From Microlunatus lacustris (GTDB taxonomy: Bacteria; Actinomycetota; Actinomycetes; Propionibacteriales; Propionibacteriaceae), in assembly GCA_039527025.1 (NCBI GenBank), contig BAAAJN010000007.1:222037-286036 (forward strand): a stretch of DNA of 64,000 nt. The letters are read 5' to 3'. The number at the start of each line of letters is the position of its first letter. The first letter of the stretch is position 1. Both the position numbers and the translations under genes were made by a program. The notes under the pieces were generated by a model, which had not been told where the DNA came from, made no database searches, and saw only the letters and a list, made by a program, of their open reading frames with translations. Shown in pieces: positions 9,618 to 21,657 of this stretch.

Positions 9618-10519
9618 TCCCGGCCCAGGTCCCGGTGCAGCACGGTGGTCGGCCGGCCGGCGGCCCGCAGCCGGCGGGCGAACTCCTCCGCCATCGACGT
9701 GCTGCGGTGCTTGCCACCGGTGCAGCCGATGGCGATGGTGGCGAACCGCTTTCCCTCCCGGACGTACCCCACGGCGACGACGTCCAGCAGCTCCTGCAGG
9801 TGGGCCAGGAACGGCTCGGCCCCCTCCTGACCGAGCACGTAGTCGCTGACGGGGCGGCTGAGCCCGGTCTGCGGTCGGAGCTCGGGCACCCAGTGCGGGT
9901 TCGGCAGGAACCGGACGTCGACCACCATGTCGGCGTCCACCGGGACGCCGTTCTTGAAGCCGAAGGAGAGCAGCGTCACCCGGAGCTGGTCCTGCTCCTC
10001 CCCGCCGTAGGCGCTGCGCACCCGGGCGCCCAGCTGGTGCACGTTCAGCGAGGAGGTGTCGATGACCAGGTCGGCGGCGGCCCGCAGGGTGGCCAGCAGC
10101 TCGCGCTCCTGGGTTATGCCGTCCATCAGCCGACCGTCACCCTGCAGCGGGTGGGGGCGGCGGACCGACTCCTGGCGGCGGACGATGATGTCGTCGGCCG
10201 CCTCGAGGAAGAGGATCTCCGGCAGCGTGCCGTCGCCGCTGAGGTCGGCGAACATCGTCGGCAGCTGCTCGAAGAACGAGCGCGTCCGGACGTCCAGCAC
10301 CACGGCCAGCCGGGCGATGCCGTTCTGCCGGGCCTGGTCGCACACCTCGGGCAGGACGTTCGGCGGCAGGTTGTCCACCACGTACCAGCCGAGGTCCTCG
10401 AGGTTGTCGGCGGCCGTCGAGCGGCCGGCACCGGACATGCCGGTGACGACGACCAGCCGGAGCGGTGCGGGGGCAGCCGCGTCGGCCACCTCGGGCGGGG
10501 CAGGGGTGTCGCTGGTCAT
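9614..10519 (-). CDS. rapZ: RNase adapter / nucleotide-binding protein RapZ (YvcJ)
   Basis: P-loop ATPase. In E. coli RapZ controls glmS expression through a small RNA; the actinobacterial role is less clear. The 301 residues start with a Pro/Ala-rich leader, then a Walker A VVTGMSGAGRST (about residues 24-35), YVVDNLPP, and the C-terminal IGCTGGKHRS. I chose the ATG at 10519 because a longer reading overlaps uvrC. It begins 4 bases after the uvrC stop and overlaps glmR. Confidence 0.95.
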   Translation of the reverse strand: MTSDTPAPPEVADAAAPAPLRLVVVTGMSGAGRSTAADNLEDLGWYVVDNLPPNVLPEVCDQARQNGIARLAVVLDVRTRSFFEQLPTMFADLSGDGTLPEILFLEAADDIIVRRQESVRRPHPLQGDGRLMDGITQERELLATLRAAADLVIDTSSLNVHQLGARVRSAYGGEEQDQLRVTLLSFGFKNGVPVDADMVVDVRFLPNPHWVPELRPQTGLSRPVSDYVLGQEGAEPFLAHLQELLDVVAVGYVREGKRFATIAIGCTGGKHRSTSMAEEFARRLRAAGRPTTVLHRDLGRE

Positions 10520-10523
10520 CGGT

Positions 10524-12632
10524 CTAGTATCCCGGTCCCGCTCCGCCCGGGCCGCTCCCGGCACGCCCGTCGGCCGGACCGACGGCAGCCGGCTCGGGAA
10601 CGGGGGCGGGACCGACGAGCGGCTCGTCGGTGATGACCTCACCGGTGGCGGTGTTGATCGCCTCGCGCTGCGGCGCGGCGGCCAGCGCCTCCTTGATGGT
10701 CGAGGCCATCTTGGGGCCGAACCCGGGGACCTGGGCGATCTCCTCGATCGACGCCTGGCGCAGCTTCTTGAGCGAGCCGAAGTGCGCCATCAGCGCCTTG
10801 CGGCGGACCTCACCGAGGCCGGGCACCTGGTCGAGCAGGGACTCGACCATCGTCTTGCTGCGGCGGTTGCGGTGGTGGGTGATGGCGAAGCGGTGCGCCT
10901 CGTCGCGGAGCCGCTGCAGCAGGTAGAGGCCCTCGCTGGTGCGCGGCAGGATCACCGGCTCCTCGAGGTCGGGCAGCCAGACCTCCTCCAGGCGCTTGGC
11001 CAGCCCGCACAGTGCCACGTCGGAGATGCCGAGCTCGTCGAGTGCGGAGGCGGCGGCGGCGACCTGCGGGGGACCGCCGTCGACGACGACCAGGGACGGC
11101 GCGTAGGCGAACCGGCGGGGTGCGCCGGTCGTCGGGTCGACCAGCAGCGGGCCCTCGTCGCCGCCCTCGGCCTGTGCGGTGGCCATCGCCGCCCGGTCGT
11201 CGAGCAGCCGGCGGAAGCGCCGGGTGATCACCTCGTGCATGGAGGCCACGTCGTTCTGGCCGTCCACACCGCGGATGACGAAGCGCCGGTACTCGCTCTT
11301 GCGGGGCAGCCCGTCCTCGAACACCACCATCGACGCGACGACCTCGGTGCCCTGCAGGTTGGAGATGTCGAAGCACTCCATCCGCAGCGGCACCCCCGGC
11401 AGCTCCAGCGCCTCCTGGATCTCCTCCAGCGCCCGGTTGCGGGTGGAGAGGTCGCCGGCCCGCGTCGTCTTGTGCCGGATCAGGGCCTGGTTGGCGTTCC
11501 GCGCGACGGTCTCCATCAGCTGCTTCTTGTCACCGCGCTGCGGGACCCGGATGGAGACGTTCGATCCGCGCCGCTCGCTGAGCAGCTCGGTCAGCGGCTC
11601 CAGGGACGGAGGCAGGGCCGGCACCAGGATCTCCCGCGGCACCGCGTCCCGGTCGGTGGTCGAGGAGTCGGACTCGGCGTAGAGCTGGAGCAGGAACTGC
11701 TCCACCAGCTCGTCCGTGCCGCCCTCGTCGAAGCGGTCCGCCACCCACCCGCGCTCACCGCGCACCCGTCCGCCGCGGACGTGGAAGATCTGCACCGCGA
11801 CCTCGAGCGGGTCCTCGGCCAGCGCCACCACGTCGGCGTCGGTGCCGTCGGCGAAGACGATCGCGTTCTGCTCCATCGCCCGCTGCAGGGCCCCGATGTC
11901 GTCGCGGATGCGGGCGGCGCGCTCGAACTCCAGCTCCGCGCTGGCCTGCTGCATCTCCCGCTCCAGCCGCTTGAGCATCGGCGCGGCCTGGCCGGCCATG
12001 AACTGGCAGAAGTCGTCGACGATCTCGCGGTGCTCCTCGGGGCTGACCCGGCCGACGCAGGGTGCGGAGCACTTGCCGATGTAGCCGAGCAGACAGGGCC
12101 GGCCGAGCTGGCGGTGGTTCTTGAACACCCCGGGCCGGCAGGAGCGCATCGGGAAGACCCGGAGCACCAGGTCGACGGTCTCCCGGATGGCCCAGGCGTG
12201 GGAGTAGGGCCCGAAGTACCGGGTGCCCTTCTTCTTCGGCCCCCGGCCGACCGTCACCCGCGGGTACTCCTCCCCGAGGGTGACGGCCATCCAGGGGTAG
12301 GACTTGTCGTCGCGGTACTTCACGTTGAACCGCGGGTCGTACTCCTTGATCCAGGAGTACTCCAGCTGCAGCGCCTCGACCTCGGTCTGGACCACCGTCC
12401 AGTCCACCCGGTTGGCCGTCAGCACCATCGACTGGGTGCGGCTGTGCAGCGAGCTGAGGTCGGCGAAGTAGGAGTTCAGCCGGGACCGCAGGCTCTTGGC
12501 CTTGCCGACGTAGATGACCCGGCCCTCGGCGTCGGAGAAGCGGTAGACCCCCGGCTGCTCCGGGATCGACCCCGGTGCGGGTCGGTAGGCCAGGGGGTGG
12601 CGGGACGCACGGGAGGAGACGGGTGGAGCCAC
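10524..12632 (-). CDS. uvrC: Excinuclease ABC subunit C
   Basis: Makes the dual incisions in nucleotide excision repair. The 702 residues contain the GIY-YIG nuclease (GVYRF...VIYVGKAKSLRSR, ~25-55), a UVR segment for UvrB binding near residue 200, the RNase H-like nuclease domain (VVVDGG) and C-terminal helix-hairpin-helix units (VPGLGEVRRKALMAHFG). The GTG at 12632 lies seven bases after TAGAGT, so the message is probably leaderless; a longer frame would add 20 residues that overlap the promoter. It heads the rapZ-glmR-whiA operon. The C-terminal ~60 residues are Pro/Gly-rich. Confidence 0.97.
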   Translation of the reverse strand: MAPPVSSRASRHPLAYRPAPGSIPEQPGVYRFSDAEGRVIYVGKAKSLRSRLNSYFADLSSLHSRTQSMVLTANRVDWTVVQTEVEALQLEYSWIKEYDPRFNVKYRDDKSYPWMAVTLGEEYPRVTVGRGPKKKGTRYFGPYSHAWAIRETVDLVLRVFPMRSCRPGVFKNHRQLGRPCLLGYIGKCSAPCVGRVSPEEHREIVDDFCQFMAGQAAPMLKRLEREMQQASAELEFERAARIRDDIGALQRAMEQNAIVFADGTDADVVALAEDPLEVAVQIFHVRGGRVRGERGWVADRFDEGGTDELVEQFLLQLYAESDSSTTDRDAVPREILVPALPPSLEPLTELLSERRGSNVSIRVPQRGDKKQLMETVARNANQALIRHKTTRAGDLSTRNRALEEIQEALELPGVPLRMECFDISNLQGTEVVASMVVFEDGLPRKSEYRRFVIRGVDGQNDVASMHEVITRRFRRLLDDRAAMATAQAEGGDEGPLLVDPTTGAPRRFAYAPSLVVVDGGPPQVAAAASALDELGISDVALCGLAKRLEEVWLPDLEEPVILPRTSEGLYLLQRLRDEAHRFAITHHRNRRSKTMVESLLDQVPGLGEVRRKALMAHFGSLKKLRQASIEEIAQVPGFGPKMASTIKEALAAAPQREAINTATGEVITDEPLVGPAPVPEPAAVGPADGRAGSGPGGAGPGY

Positions 12633-12639
12633 GTCGACC

Positions 12640-12662
12640 ACTCTAGGTGCGGCCGCTGACAG
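12640..12662 (-). promoter_or_regulatory. RecA-independent (PafBC-type) damage promoter of uvrC
   Basis: Minus strand reads CTGTCAGCG-N8-TAGAGT, followed 7 bases later by the GTG start. The mycobacterial RecA-NDp consensus is tTGTCRGTG-N8-TAnnnT, recognised with PafBC. Spacing is exact and 7 of 9 upstream bases match. The same layout precedes uvrA, uvrB and polA. Confidence 0.85.
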
Positions 12663-12727
12663 TCCCTGGCCGTGCCCGGTCCAGCCACCCACGCCGGAGC
12701 CTCCTCGCCCGGCGCCGGGTCCGCTCG

Positions 12728-13276
12728 TCAGGTCTCGACGACCACGTCCTTCCCCGAGACGGTGGCCTTGACCTCCTCGAGCGGCTCGTCCGCCGGCTTC
12801 TTCAGCACCGAGCCGTCCTTGATCGAGAACTCACTGCCGTGGCACCGGCAGACGATCGCCTCACCCCGGATCTCCGAGACGGGACAGCCCTGGTGTGTGC
12901 AGATGCTGCTGAAGGCCTTGAACTCGCCCTCGGTGGGCTGGGTGACCACGTACTTGGCGTCGTCGAGGATGACGCCGCCGCCCACCGGCACGTCGGCGAT
13001 GGCCACGCTGGGGCCGGACGGCGCGGGAGGAGCCGCCGACGAGGCCGACGCGGACGGCGACGGGGACGCCGACGGCGAGGCCGGCGCGGAGGAGGACGCC
13101 GAGGCCGAGGGCGCCGCGCTGCTGGCGGCCGGCGGTGCCGCCACCTCCGCGTCGGCGGAGCAGGCAGCGAGCACCCCACCCCCGCCGACCAGGGCGGTCA
13201 GGCCGGCCGCCCGGAGGACGGTGCGCCGGGTGGCGCTGGGCTCGAAGGGGCTCGCGTTCGGGTCGCGCTCGGGCAT
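12728..13276 (-). CDS. Rieske [2Fe-2S] lipoprotein with Tat signal
   Basis: Predicted exported electron-transfer protein of 182 residues. The N terminus has a twin-arginine motif (R17, R18 in TRRTVLR), a hydrophobic stretch and a lipobox ending at C39. Residues ~45-90 are an Ala/Ser/Pro linker. The Rieske domain has ligands C126 and H128 (CTHQGC), then C143 and H146 (CRCHGS), with C131 and C145 as the usual disulfide pair. The partner is unknown: it stands alone, not next to cytochrome b genes. A ribosome site (caggag) precedes the ATG. Position between uvrA and uvrC is probably neighbourhood conservation, not proof of a repair role. Confidence 0.92.
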   Translation of the reverse strand: MPERDPNASPFEPSATRRTVLRAAGLTALVGGGGVLAACSADAEVAAPPAASSAAPSASASSSAPASPSASPSPSASASSAAPPAPSGPSVAIADVPVGGGVILDDAKYVVTQPTEGEFKAFSSICTHQGCPVSEIRGEAIVCRCHGSEFSIKDGSVLKKPADEPLEEVKATVSGKDVVVET

Positions 13277-13417
13277 GCGGGTCTCCTGGGGGACGTCGGG
13301 GACGGGCGGCGGCCGCGCCCCGGTCCGGTGGACCAGCGCCTCGGCCGTCGTCGGTAGGAACGAGGCGGCGGCCCGGATGGTTCGGAGATTGCTGGACGGA
13401 TCAAGCGCTTCCGCGGG

Positions 13418-16459
<3,042 letters not shown>

Positions 16460-16467
16460 GATCAACC

Positions 16468-16490
16468 ATCGTAGGTGCGCCCACCGACAG
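16468..16490 (-). promoter_or_regulatory. RecA-independent (PafBC-type) damage promoter of uvrA
   Basis: Minus strand reads CTGTCGGTG-N8-TACGAT, matching tTGTCRGTG-N8-TAnnnT at 8 of 9 upstream bases with exact spacing. The start codon follows 8 bases later. No LexA-type palindrome (TCGAACnnnnGTTCGA) is visible nearby. Confidence 0.88.
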
Positions 16491-16552
16491 TTCTGCTCGC
16501 GCTGGGTCGCCCGGCGGACCCCGCAGGAGCTGCGGGCGGCTAGCGTGGGCCC

Positions 16553-17290
16553 ATGTCCCCCGACCCGGAGCCGGACCCCGACGTGCAGCGGGGGCAGCAG
16601 GCCCGGCTGCACGACCTGCTGCGGAACGCGACCGCGCTGCTGCTCGGCGCGACCATCGCCGTGTCCGACGAGGCGTGGCGGGCCCCCAGCCGGCTGCCCG
16701 GCTGGAGCCGCGGGCACCTGGCCACCCACCTCGCGCGGCAGGCCGACGGCCTCCGCCGGCTGACCGGGGGTGCGCTGGGCGGCCCCCCGCAGGAGATGTA
16801 CCCCGAGGCGGGCCAGCGGGAGTCCGAGATCGAGGCCGGTGCCGGCCGCAGCGGACTGGAGCTGCAGGTCGACCTCGACACCTCGGCCGGTCTGCTCGAC
16901 GAGGCCCTGGAGTCCCTGCAGGACGCCGGCGCCTGGGACCGGGAGGTGCAGCTGCGCGGTGGCTTGCGGGTGCCGGCCCGGCTGCTGCCGCTCGCCCGGC
17001 TGCTGGAGGTGGCCCTGCACCACGTCGACCTCGACCTCGGCCGCGAGGTGACCGACCTCGACGACGCCACCGCCGACTGGCTGCTGGAGTGGTGCGCGCT
17101 GCGCCTGCGCGAGCGTGAGGAGTTCCCCCGGTTGGAGCTCGTCTCCCCCACCACCCGGATCACCCTCGGCAGCTCGGGCCCCGTCCGGACCGTCCGCGGC
17201 AGCAGCACCGCCCTGCTCGGCTGGCTGACCGGCCGGACCGGTGGCGCAGACCTCGACGGCGTCGACGGCCTCCGGCTCCCGGCGTTCTGA
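16553..17290 (+). CDS. Maleylpyruvate isomerase-family (mycothiol-dependent) protein
   Basis: Member of the DinB/MDMPI superfamily, whose characterised actinobacterial members are mycothiol-dependent enzymes. The 245 residues have the N-terminal four-helix domain with LPGWSRGHLATHLARQADG (~50-68), where the histidines provide metal ligands, and a second histidine group LEVALHHVDLD (~155-165). The natural substrate cannot be told. The ATG is six bases after TAGCGT, so it is probably leaderless. It is divergent from uvrA and followed by a metallo-beta-lactamase-fold gene, an arrangement that suggests thiol-conjugate handling (inference). Confidence 0.85.
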   Translation: MSPDPEPDPDVQRGQQARLHDLLRNATALLLGATIAVSDEAWRAPSRLPGWSRGHLATHLARQADGLRRLTGGALGGPPQEMYPEAGQRESEIEAGAGRSGLELQVDLDTSAGLLDEALESLQDAGAWDREVQLRGGLRVPARLLPLARLLEVALHHVDLDLGREVTDLDDATADWLLEWCALRLREREEFPRLELVSPTTRITLGSSGPVRTVRGSSTALLGWLTGRTGGADLDGVDGLRLPAF

Positions 17291-17338
17291 CCGCGCCCCC
17301 GACCCTCTCGAACCACCGACCCCACCCACGAGGACCCG

Positions 17339-17998
17339 ATGCCCGGACTGAACCACGTCGAGCCCGGCGGCGAGCCGCTCGTCCTGCCGCTGGCCCCGAC
17401 CCTGACCCTGACCAAGCTGAGCGTCGGGCCGATGGACAACAACGCCTACCTGCTGCGCACCCCGGAGGCCGCCCTGCTGGTCGACGCCGCCGCGGAGCCG
17501 GACCGGCTGCTCGCCGTGACGGGGACCGACGTGGCCACCGTGGTCACCACCCACCGGCACGGCGACCACTGGCAGGCGCTGGCCGCGGTGGCCGAGGCGA
17601 CCGGCGCCGAGCTGGTCTGCGGCCGCCCCGACGTCGACGCCATCGCCACCGGCGCCTGGGTGGAGGGCCTGGTCGGGGTGTGGGACGGCGACACGGTGGC
17701 CGTCGGCGGGCACACCCTCGAGGTGGTCGGGCTGGTCGGGCACACGCCCGGGTCCATCGCGCTGGCCTGGACGGGCCCGGACGGCGGCCGCCACCTGTTC
17801 ACCGGGGACAGCCTGTTCCCCGGCGGCCCGGGCGGGACGTCTGGACCCGTCGACTTCGCCTCCCTGATGGACGACCTGGAGACGAAGGTGTTCGGGCGCT
17901 TCGGCGACGACACGGTCGTGCACCCCGGCCACGGGGACGACACCACCCTGGGTGCCGAACGGCCCCACCTGGCCCGATGGCGCGCCCGCGGCTGGTGA
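17339..17998 (+). CDS. Metallo-beta-lactamase-fold hydrolase (glyoxalase II-like)
   Basis: The 219-residue protein has the zinc-binding HxHxDH motif as THRHGDHW (~71-78), then VGHTPGS (~139-145) and FTGDSLFPGG (~157-166), the standard metal ligands of this fold. Size and motif order resemble single-domain glyoxalase II-type hydrolases that act on thioesters; the substrate is unknown. The ATG follows gagga at good spacing. Its stop is only 9 bases from the stop of the convergent LuxR gene. Confidence 0.87.
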   Translation: MPGLNHVEPGGEPLVLPLAPTLTLTKLSVGPMDNNAYLLRTPEAALLVDAAAEPDRLLAVTGTDVATVVTTHRHGDHWQALAAVAEATGAELVCGRPDVDAIATGAWVEGLVGVWDGDTVAVGGHTLEVVGLVGHTPGSIALAWTGPDGGRHLFTGDSLFPGGPGGTSGPVDFASLMDDLETKVFGRFGDDTVVHPGHGDDTTLGAERPHLARWRARGW

Positions 17999-18007
17999 GC
18001 CGCGCCC

Positions 18008-18781
18008 TCAGGGGATGAGCACGTCCTGCCAGTCCTCTCCGCCGACGCCGTCCAGCAGGCCCCGCGCCCACGCCTCGCGGATCGCGGACACCCGGTCGTG
18101 GGCGTCCAGCCGGGCGTACAGGTCGCGCAGGTGCTTGCCCACCGTGCTCTCGCTGATGCCGAGCCGGGACGCGATCGCCCGGGCGGTCAGCCCGCCCTGC
18201 ATGAGCTGCAGGATCTGCTGCTGCCGACCGGTCAGCCGGACCGTCGGATCCGGCCTGGCCAGGAAGCGGCCGTGCGAGGCCACCACGCCGGGCTGCAGGC
18301 GAGCCAGCCCGTCCAGCTCCTCGTCGTCGAACTCGCGGTCGGCGCGGACGACGAAGTAGCCGCTCACCGCGTCCCCCCGCGCGGCCACCGCCAGGTAGGC
18401 GCCGTAGCGCAGCACCTCACCGCCCGGCGCCTGCAGCGGCAGCCCGTCCCAGCCCAGCTCGGCCACCAGGTCGTCGAGGCGGAACGGCGGCACCACACCG
18501 GCGGTCCGGCAGAAGGCGGTGAGCGGGCCGCTCTCCCACAGAGCGGTCAGCTCGGCCGCGAAGAACCCGCTCCAGTCAGCGCTGTCCGGCCAGCACCGCG
18601 CTCCGGCTGCGCGGGTGCCCGCGACGGCGAAGAAGACGACCGGCGCACCGCTGACGCCGGCCAGCACGGGCAGCGTCGCCCCGGTAGCCGCACGCAGGCT
18701 CGGCACGTCGGCGAGGGCGACGGCGAGCCGGAGGCCCGCTCCCCCGCCACCGACGGCCGGATCTGCTGTGATCGGAGTCAC
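18008..18781 (-). CDS. LuxR-family transcription regulator
   Basis: The 257-residue protein has a clear C-terminal LuxR/NarL helix-turn-helix (RLTGRQQQILQLMQGGLTA through STVGKHLRDLYARLD, ~190-235). The N-terminal ~170 residues resemble a GAF-like sensor part but I cannot name a ligand; there is no receiver aspartate pattern. The start at 18781 is a GTG seven bases after TACACT, so it is likely leaderless; an upstream GTG at 18856 would add 25 residues. An inverted repeat gtcaa-tggccac-ttgac lies about 55-70 bases upstream and may be an operator. Confidence 0.85.
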   Translation of the reverse strand: MTPITADPAVGGGGAGLRLAVALADVPSLRAATGATLPVLAGVSGAPVVFFAVAGTRAAGARCWPDSADWSGFFAAELTALWESGPLTAFCRTAGVVPPFRLDDLVAELGWDGLPLQAPGGEVLRYGAYLAVAARGDAVSGYFVVRADREFDDEELDGLARLQPGVVASHGRFLARPDPTVRLTGRQQQILQLMQGGLTARAIASRLGISESTVGKHLRDLYARLDAHDRVSAIREAWARGLLDGVGGEDWQDVLIP

Positions 18782-18835
18782 ATCCGTCAGTGTAGGGGCG
18801 GGAGGTCGCTCTTTTACCCGCGGAGCGGTCCTCGC

Positions 18836-18852
18836 GTCAATGGCCACTTGAC
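18836..18852. promoter_or_regulatory. Inverted repeat upstream of the luxR-type gene
   Basis: gtcaa (18836-18840), spacer tggccac, ttgac (18848-18852). It lies 55-70 bases before the probable transcription start of the LuxR gene at 18781 and could bind that regulator or an activator. The rest of 18782-18969 holds no gene that I can support. Confidence 0.35.
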
Positions 18853-18969
18853 CCACCTGCGGCAGCAGCCCGTGCAGCGCATGCTGAGCAGGCGGCGCCG
18901 CTCGACCACGTGGACCTTCACGGATCGAGCTCCGGGGGGACGCCGCACCACCGTGGGCCGCGACGTGCG

Positions 18970-19578
18970 CTAGATCCAGCCACGCTCGCGGGCCCGGTGC
19001 ACCGCCTCGTGGCGGTTCGCAGCACCGAGCTTGCTCACCGCCGAGGACAGGTAGTTGCGGACGGTGCCGGTCGAGAGCGAGGCCCGCGCGGCGATCTCCT
19101 CCACGGGGCTGCCCTCGGCAGCCAGACTGAGCACGTCCGCTTCGCGGGGGGTGAGCGGCGAGTCGCCGGCCCCGATGGCTTCGGCCGCCAGCTGCGGGTC
19201 GACGTAGCGTCCACCGGCCGCCACCGTCGCGATCACCGAGACCAGCACCGAAGCGGCCACCGTCTTGGGCAGGAAGCCGCGCACGCCGGCCGCGAGGGCA
19301 CTCTTCAGGTAGCCAGGCCGGCCGTGCGAGGTGAGGATGACGCTGGCGCAGCCGGGCAGGACCCTGTGCAGCTCCTGGGCGACGGCGATGCCGTCGAGGC
19401 CCGGCATCTGCAGGTCGAGCAGGGCCACATCGGGCTGCTCGCGCTGCGCGAGGGCGAGGGCTTCCGGGCCGGACGCGGCCACGCCGACGACCTCGAGACT
19501 GGGCTCGAGGGCCAGCAGCGAGGCGAGCGCGTCCCGGAGCAGCGTCTCGTCGTCGGCGAGCAGCACCCGCGTGCTCAC
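18970..19578 (-). CDS. NarL/DesR-family response regulator
   Basis: The 202-residue protein has an N-terminal receiver domain with the acidic pair D9/D10, phosphoacceptor D55 (ALLDLQMPG) and K near residue 105 (FLPKT), then a C-terminal LuxR-type helix-turn-helix (LTPREADVLSLAAEGSPVE). The GTG start overlaps the stop of the sensor kinase gene as GTGA, so the pair is coupled. The likely target is the ABC exporter operon upstream, by analogy with DesKR/LiaSR-type units. Confidence 0.93.
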   Translation of the reverse strand: MSTRVLLADDETLLRDALASLLALEPSLEVVGVAASGPEALALAQREQPDVALLDLQMPGLDGIAVAQELHRVLPGCASVILTSHGRPGYLKSALAAGVRGFLPKTVAASVLVSVIATVAAGGRYVDPQLAAEAIGAGDSPLTPREADVLSLAAEGSPVEEIAARASLSTGTVRNYLSSAVSKLGAANRHEAVHRARERGWI

Positions 19579-20777
19579 GCCGGCACCTCCGCGTGGTGGG
19601 CCCGCGCGGCAGGGACCCGGGCCTCGACGGTGAAGCGGCCCCCCGTGTGGTGCCGGACCAGCTGCCCGTCGACGGCGGCGAGCCGCTCGGCCATCCCGAC
19701 CAGGCCGGACCCCCGGTCCCCGGCCCGCGCCGGCTCGGGCGGGGCGCCGTCGTTCGTCACCACCAGGCGGACGGGGTCCTCGGCGGCGAGGGTGATGAAG
19801 CACTCGCCCGCCCGGCTGTGCCGGATGACGTTGGTGACGGCCTCGCGGAGCGTCCAGGCCAGGGCCGCCGCGGCGTCGGGAGCGAATCGGTCCGCGCCCT
19901 CGGCGTGCACCACGCAGCGGATGCCCGCGGAGTCCAGCAGCGCCCGGGCGCCGGCCAGCTCCTCGGCGAGGTCGACGCGGCGGAACCCTCGGACCACCTG
20001 CCGCACCTCGCTCCCGCTCTGCTCGGCGAGGGCGCGGACGGCGCCGATCTCGGTGGCGGCCTGCTCCGGCCGGTCACGGCGGAGCAGCTCGGCGGCCAGC
20101 TCGCTCTTGAGCGCGACCGCGGCGAGGGTCCGCCCGAACAGGTCGTGCAGGTCCCGGGAGATGCGCAGCCGCTCCTCGGCCACCGCCAGCTGGGCCGCCC
20201 GGTGCCGCGCCTCGACGAGCTCCCGCACCACCCGGACCATCCAGCCCGAGGACCAGAAGGTGTAGACCAGCCCCAGCAGGAGCAGTGCCGCACCCACGAC
20301 CAGCGGCACCACGTCCTGCGCCGGCAGTCCGCCGACAGCCACCGGAGCGAGCCCGGAGGCGACCGCCGCGACCAGCACGGCGACGAGCAGGACCCGTTGG
20401 CGCAGGGCGCACGCGACGCTGCCCAGGGTGGCGCCGAGGACGACGGCAGCCAGCGGCAGCGGCAGGCCGACCAGGGTGGCGTCCGCGGTGGCCGCGGCCA
20501 GCCCGAGGGACAGCCCCACCCAGGCGACCACGCCGGCCGCGGGCCACGGCCGGAACCGGAACGCCGGACGCTGCAGACCGGTGGTCGACCAGCGGCAGAC
20601 GACGAGGTTGGCGGCCGTGTGCACGAGCGTCAGCACGAACAGCACGGGCGCGTCGGCGAAGGTCGCGGCCAGCACCAGCGGCTCCACGAGCAGCAGGACG
20701 TAGAGCGAGCTCCGGATGTAGAGCTCGAGCCGACGGGTGTCTGTGCCCAGGCTGCTCGTGCTGCTCGTGCTGCTCAC
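19575..20777 (-). CDS. Membrane sensor histidine kinase (DesK/NarX-type)
   Basis: The 400-residue protein begins with about five hydrophobic segments (residues ~20-175) and almost no extracytoplasmic loop, as in kinases that sense membrane state or work with a transporter. The HisKA_3 box has phosphoacceptor H211 in SRDLHDLFG, and the ATPase domain has REAVTNVIRHS and GSGLVGMAERL. The gene starts 46 bases after the permease gene, so ATPase-permease-kinase-regulator form one unit. Confidence 0.93.
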   Translation of the reverse strand: MSSTSSTSSLGTDTRRLELYIRSSLYVLLLVEPLVLAATFADAPVLFVLTLVHTAANLVVCRWSTTGLQRPAFRFRPWPAAGVVAWVGLSLGLAAATADATLVGLPLPLAAVVLGATLGSVACALRQRVLLVAVLVAAVASGLAPVAVGGLPAQDVVPLVVGAALLLLGLVYTFWSSGWMVRVVRELVEARHRAAQLAVAEERLRISRDLHDLFGRTLAAVALKSELAAELLRRDRPEQAATEIGAVRALAEQSGSEVRQVVRGFRRVDLAEELAGARALLDSAGIRCVVHAEGADRFAPDAAAALAWTLREAVTNVIRHSRAGECFITLAAEDPVRLVVTNDGAPPEPARAGDRGSGLVGMAERLAAVDGQLVRHHTGGRFTVEARVPAARAHHAEVPA

Positions 20778-20823
20778 GACCCGATCCTGCCAGCCCCGGC
20801 TCCCGGCACCCGGCCGCCGCTGC

Positions 20824-21657
20824 TCACCGACGCGGCTCCCAGCGGAACCGGCAACGCAGCAGGACCACCCCGGCGACGACCCAGCCGACGAGCACGGCGA
20901 CGTCCACCAGGACCGCCCGCACGAGGGAACTCCCGCTCACCACCTCCGCGGTCACCCGCGCGGGCCCGAAGGCCAGGGCGACGAGGTCGACGACCGGGAA
21001 CATCGGCGTCAGCTGCGCCACCAGCTGCAGCCCGCCCGGCAGCAGGCCGAGGGGCAAGGACAGGCCCGAGAACAGCAGCGCCACGAGGATCAGCGGCATC
21101 GTGGTCAGCTGCGCCGCCTCGACCGAGCGGGTGAAAGCGGTGGAGACCAGCGCCAGCACGCTCCAGACCGCACCCCCCAGGAGCACGGCGGGGACGAGCA
21201 GGCCGAGCCGGGGTGGCGCGCCCAGCCCGGTGAGGACGGCGGCCGCGACCAGGCCGAGGCCGACCTGGGCGACCAGCAGCACCACCAGCGGCAGCGCCAT
21301 CCCCACCATGACCGTCGCCGGCCGGGCGGGTGAGGTCTGCAGCCGCTTCAGCGTGTGCTGCTCCCGCCGTGCGACCACCGACGTGACCAGCGTGTAGTAG
21401 ACGACGAAGAGCAGCGCCGAGCCGGTGACCAGGCCGGTCACCGCGGCCGGCCCGGTCACCCCGCTCGGCAGGGCGGCGAACAGGGCGACGAAGAACAACG
21501 GCATGGTCAGCGCGGTGAACAGGGCCGTCCGGTTGCGCAGCAGCAGCGTCACCTCCGCGCGGGCCAGCGCGAGGGCCCGTCGGGTCTCGGTCCGCAGGAG
21601 CGGTGGGGTGCCGGCCGACGGGGTGCCCGGCGAGGGGGCGAGCGGTGCGGTGGTCAT
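20824..21657 (-). CDS. ABC-2 type exporter permease
   Basis: The 277-residue integral membrane protein has six hydrophobic segments spread over residues ~45-270, and lacks any nucleotide-binding motif. It belongs to the ABC-2 family of drug or lipid exporters. The ATG at 21657 overlaps the ATPase stop as ATGA. Substrate cannot be inferred; the linked DesK-type two-component system suggests a response to membrane-active compounds. Confidence 0.92.
   Translation of the reverse strand: MTTAPLAPSPGTPSAGTPPLLRTETRRALALARAEVTLLLRNRTALFTALTMPLFFVALFAALPSGVTGPAAVTGLVTGSALLFVVYYTLVTSVVARREQHTLKRLQTSPARPATVMVGMALPLVVLLVAQVGLGLVAAAVLTGLGAPPRLGLLVPAVLLGGAVWSVLALVSTAFTRSVEAAQLTTMPLILVALLFSGLSLPLGLLPGGLQLVAQLTPMFPVVDLVALAFGPARVTAEVVSGSSLVRAVLVDVAVLVGWVVAGVVLLRCRFRWEPRR

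Noticed and set aside
12708..12719. Palindrome cccggcgccggg as the Rieske gene terminator
   Set aside because: It is only 12 bases with no loop and no T-run; too weak to call.
16460..17968. Extension of the uvrA frame by ~500 residues upstream
   Set aside because: That part lies opposite two plus-strand genes with clear motifs and upstream of the uvrA promoter; it is not protein-like.
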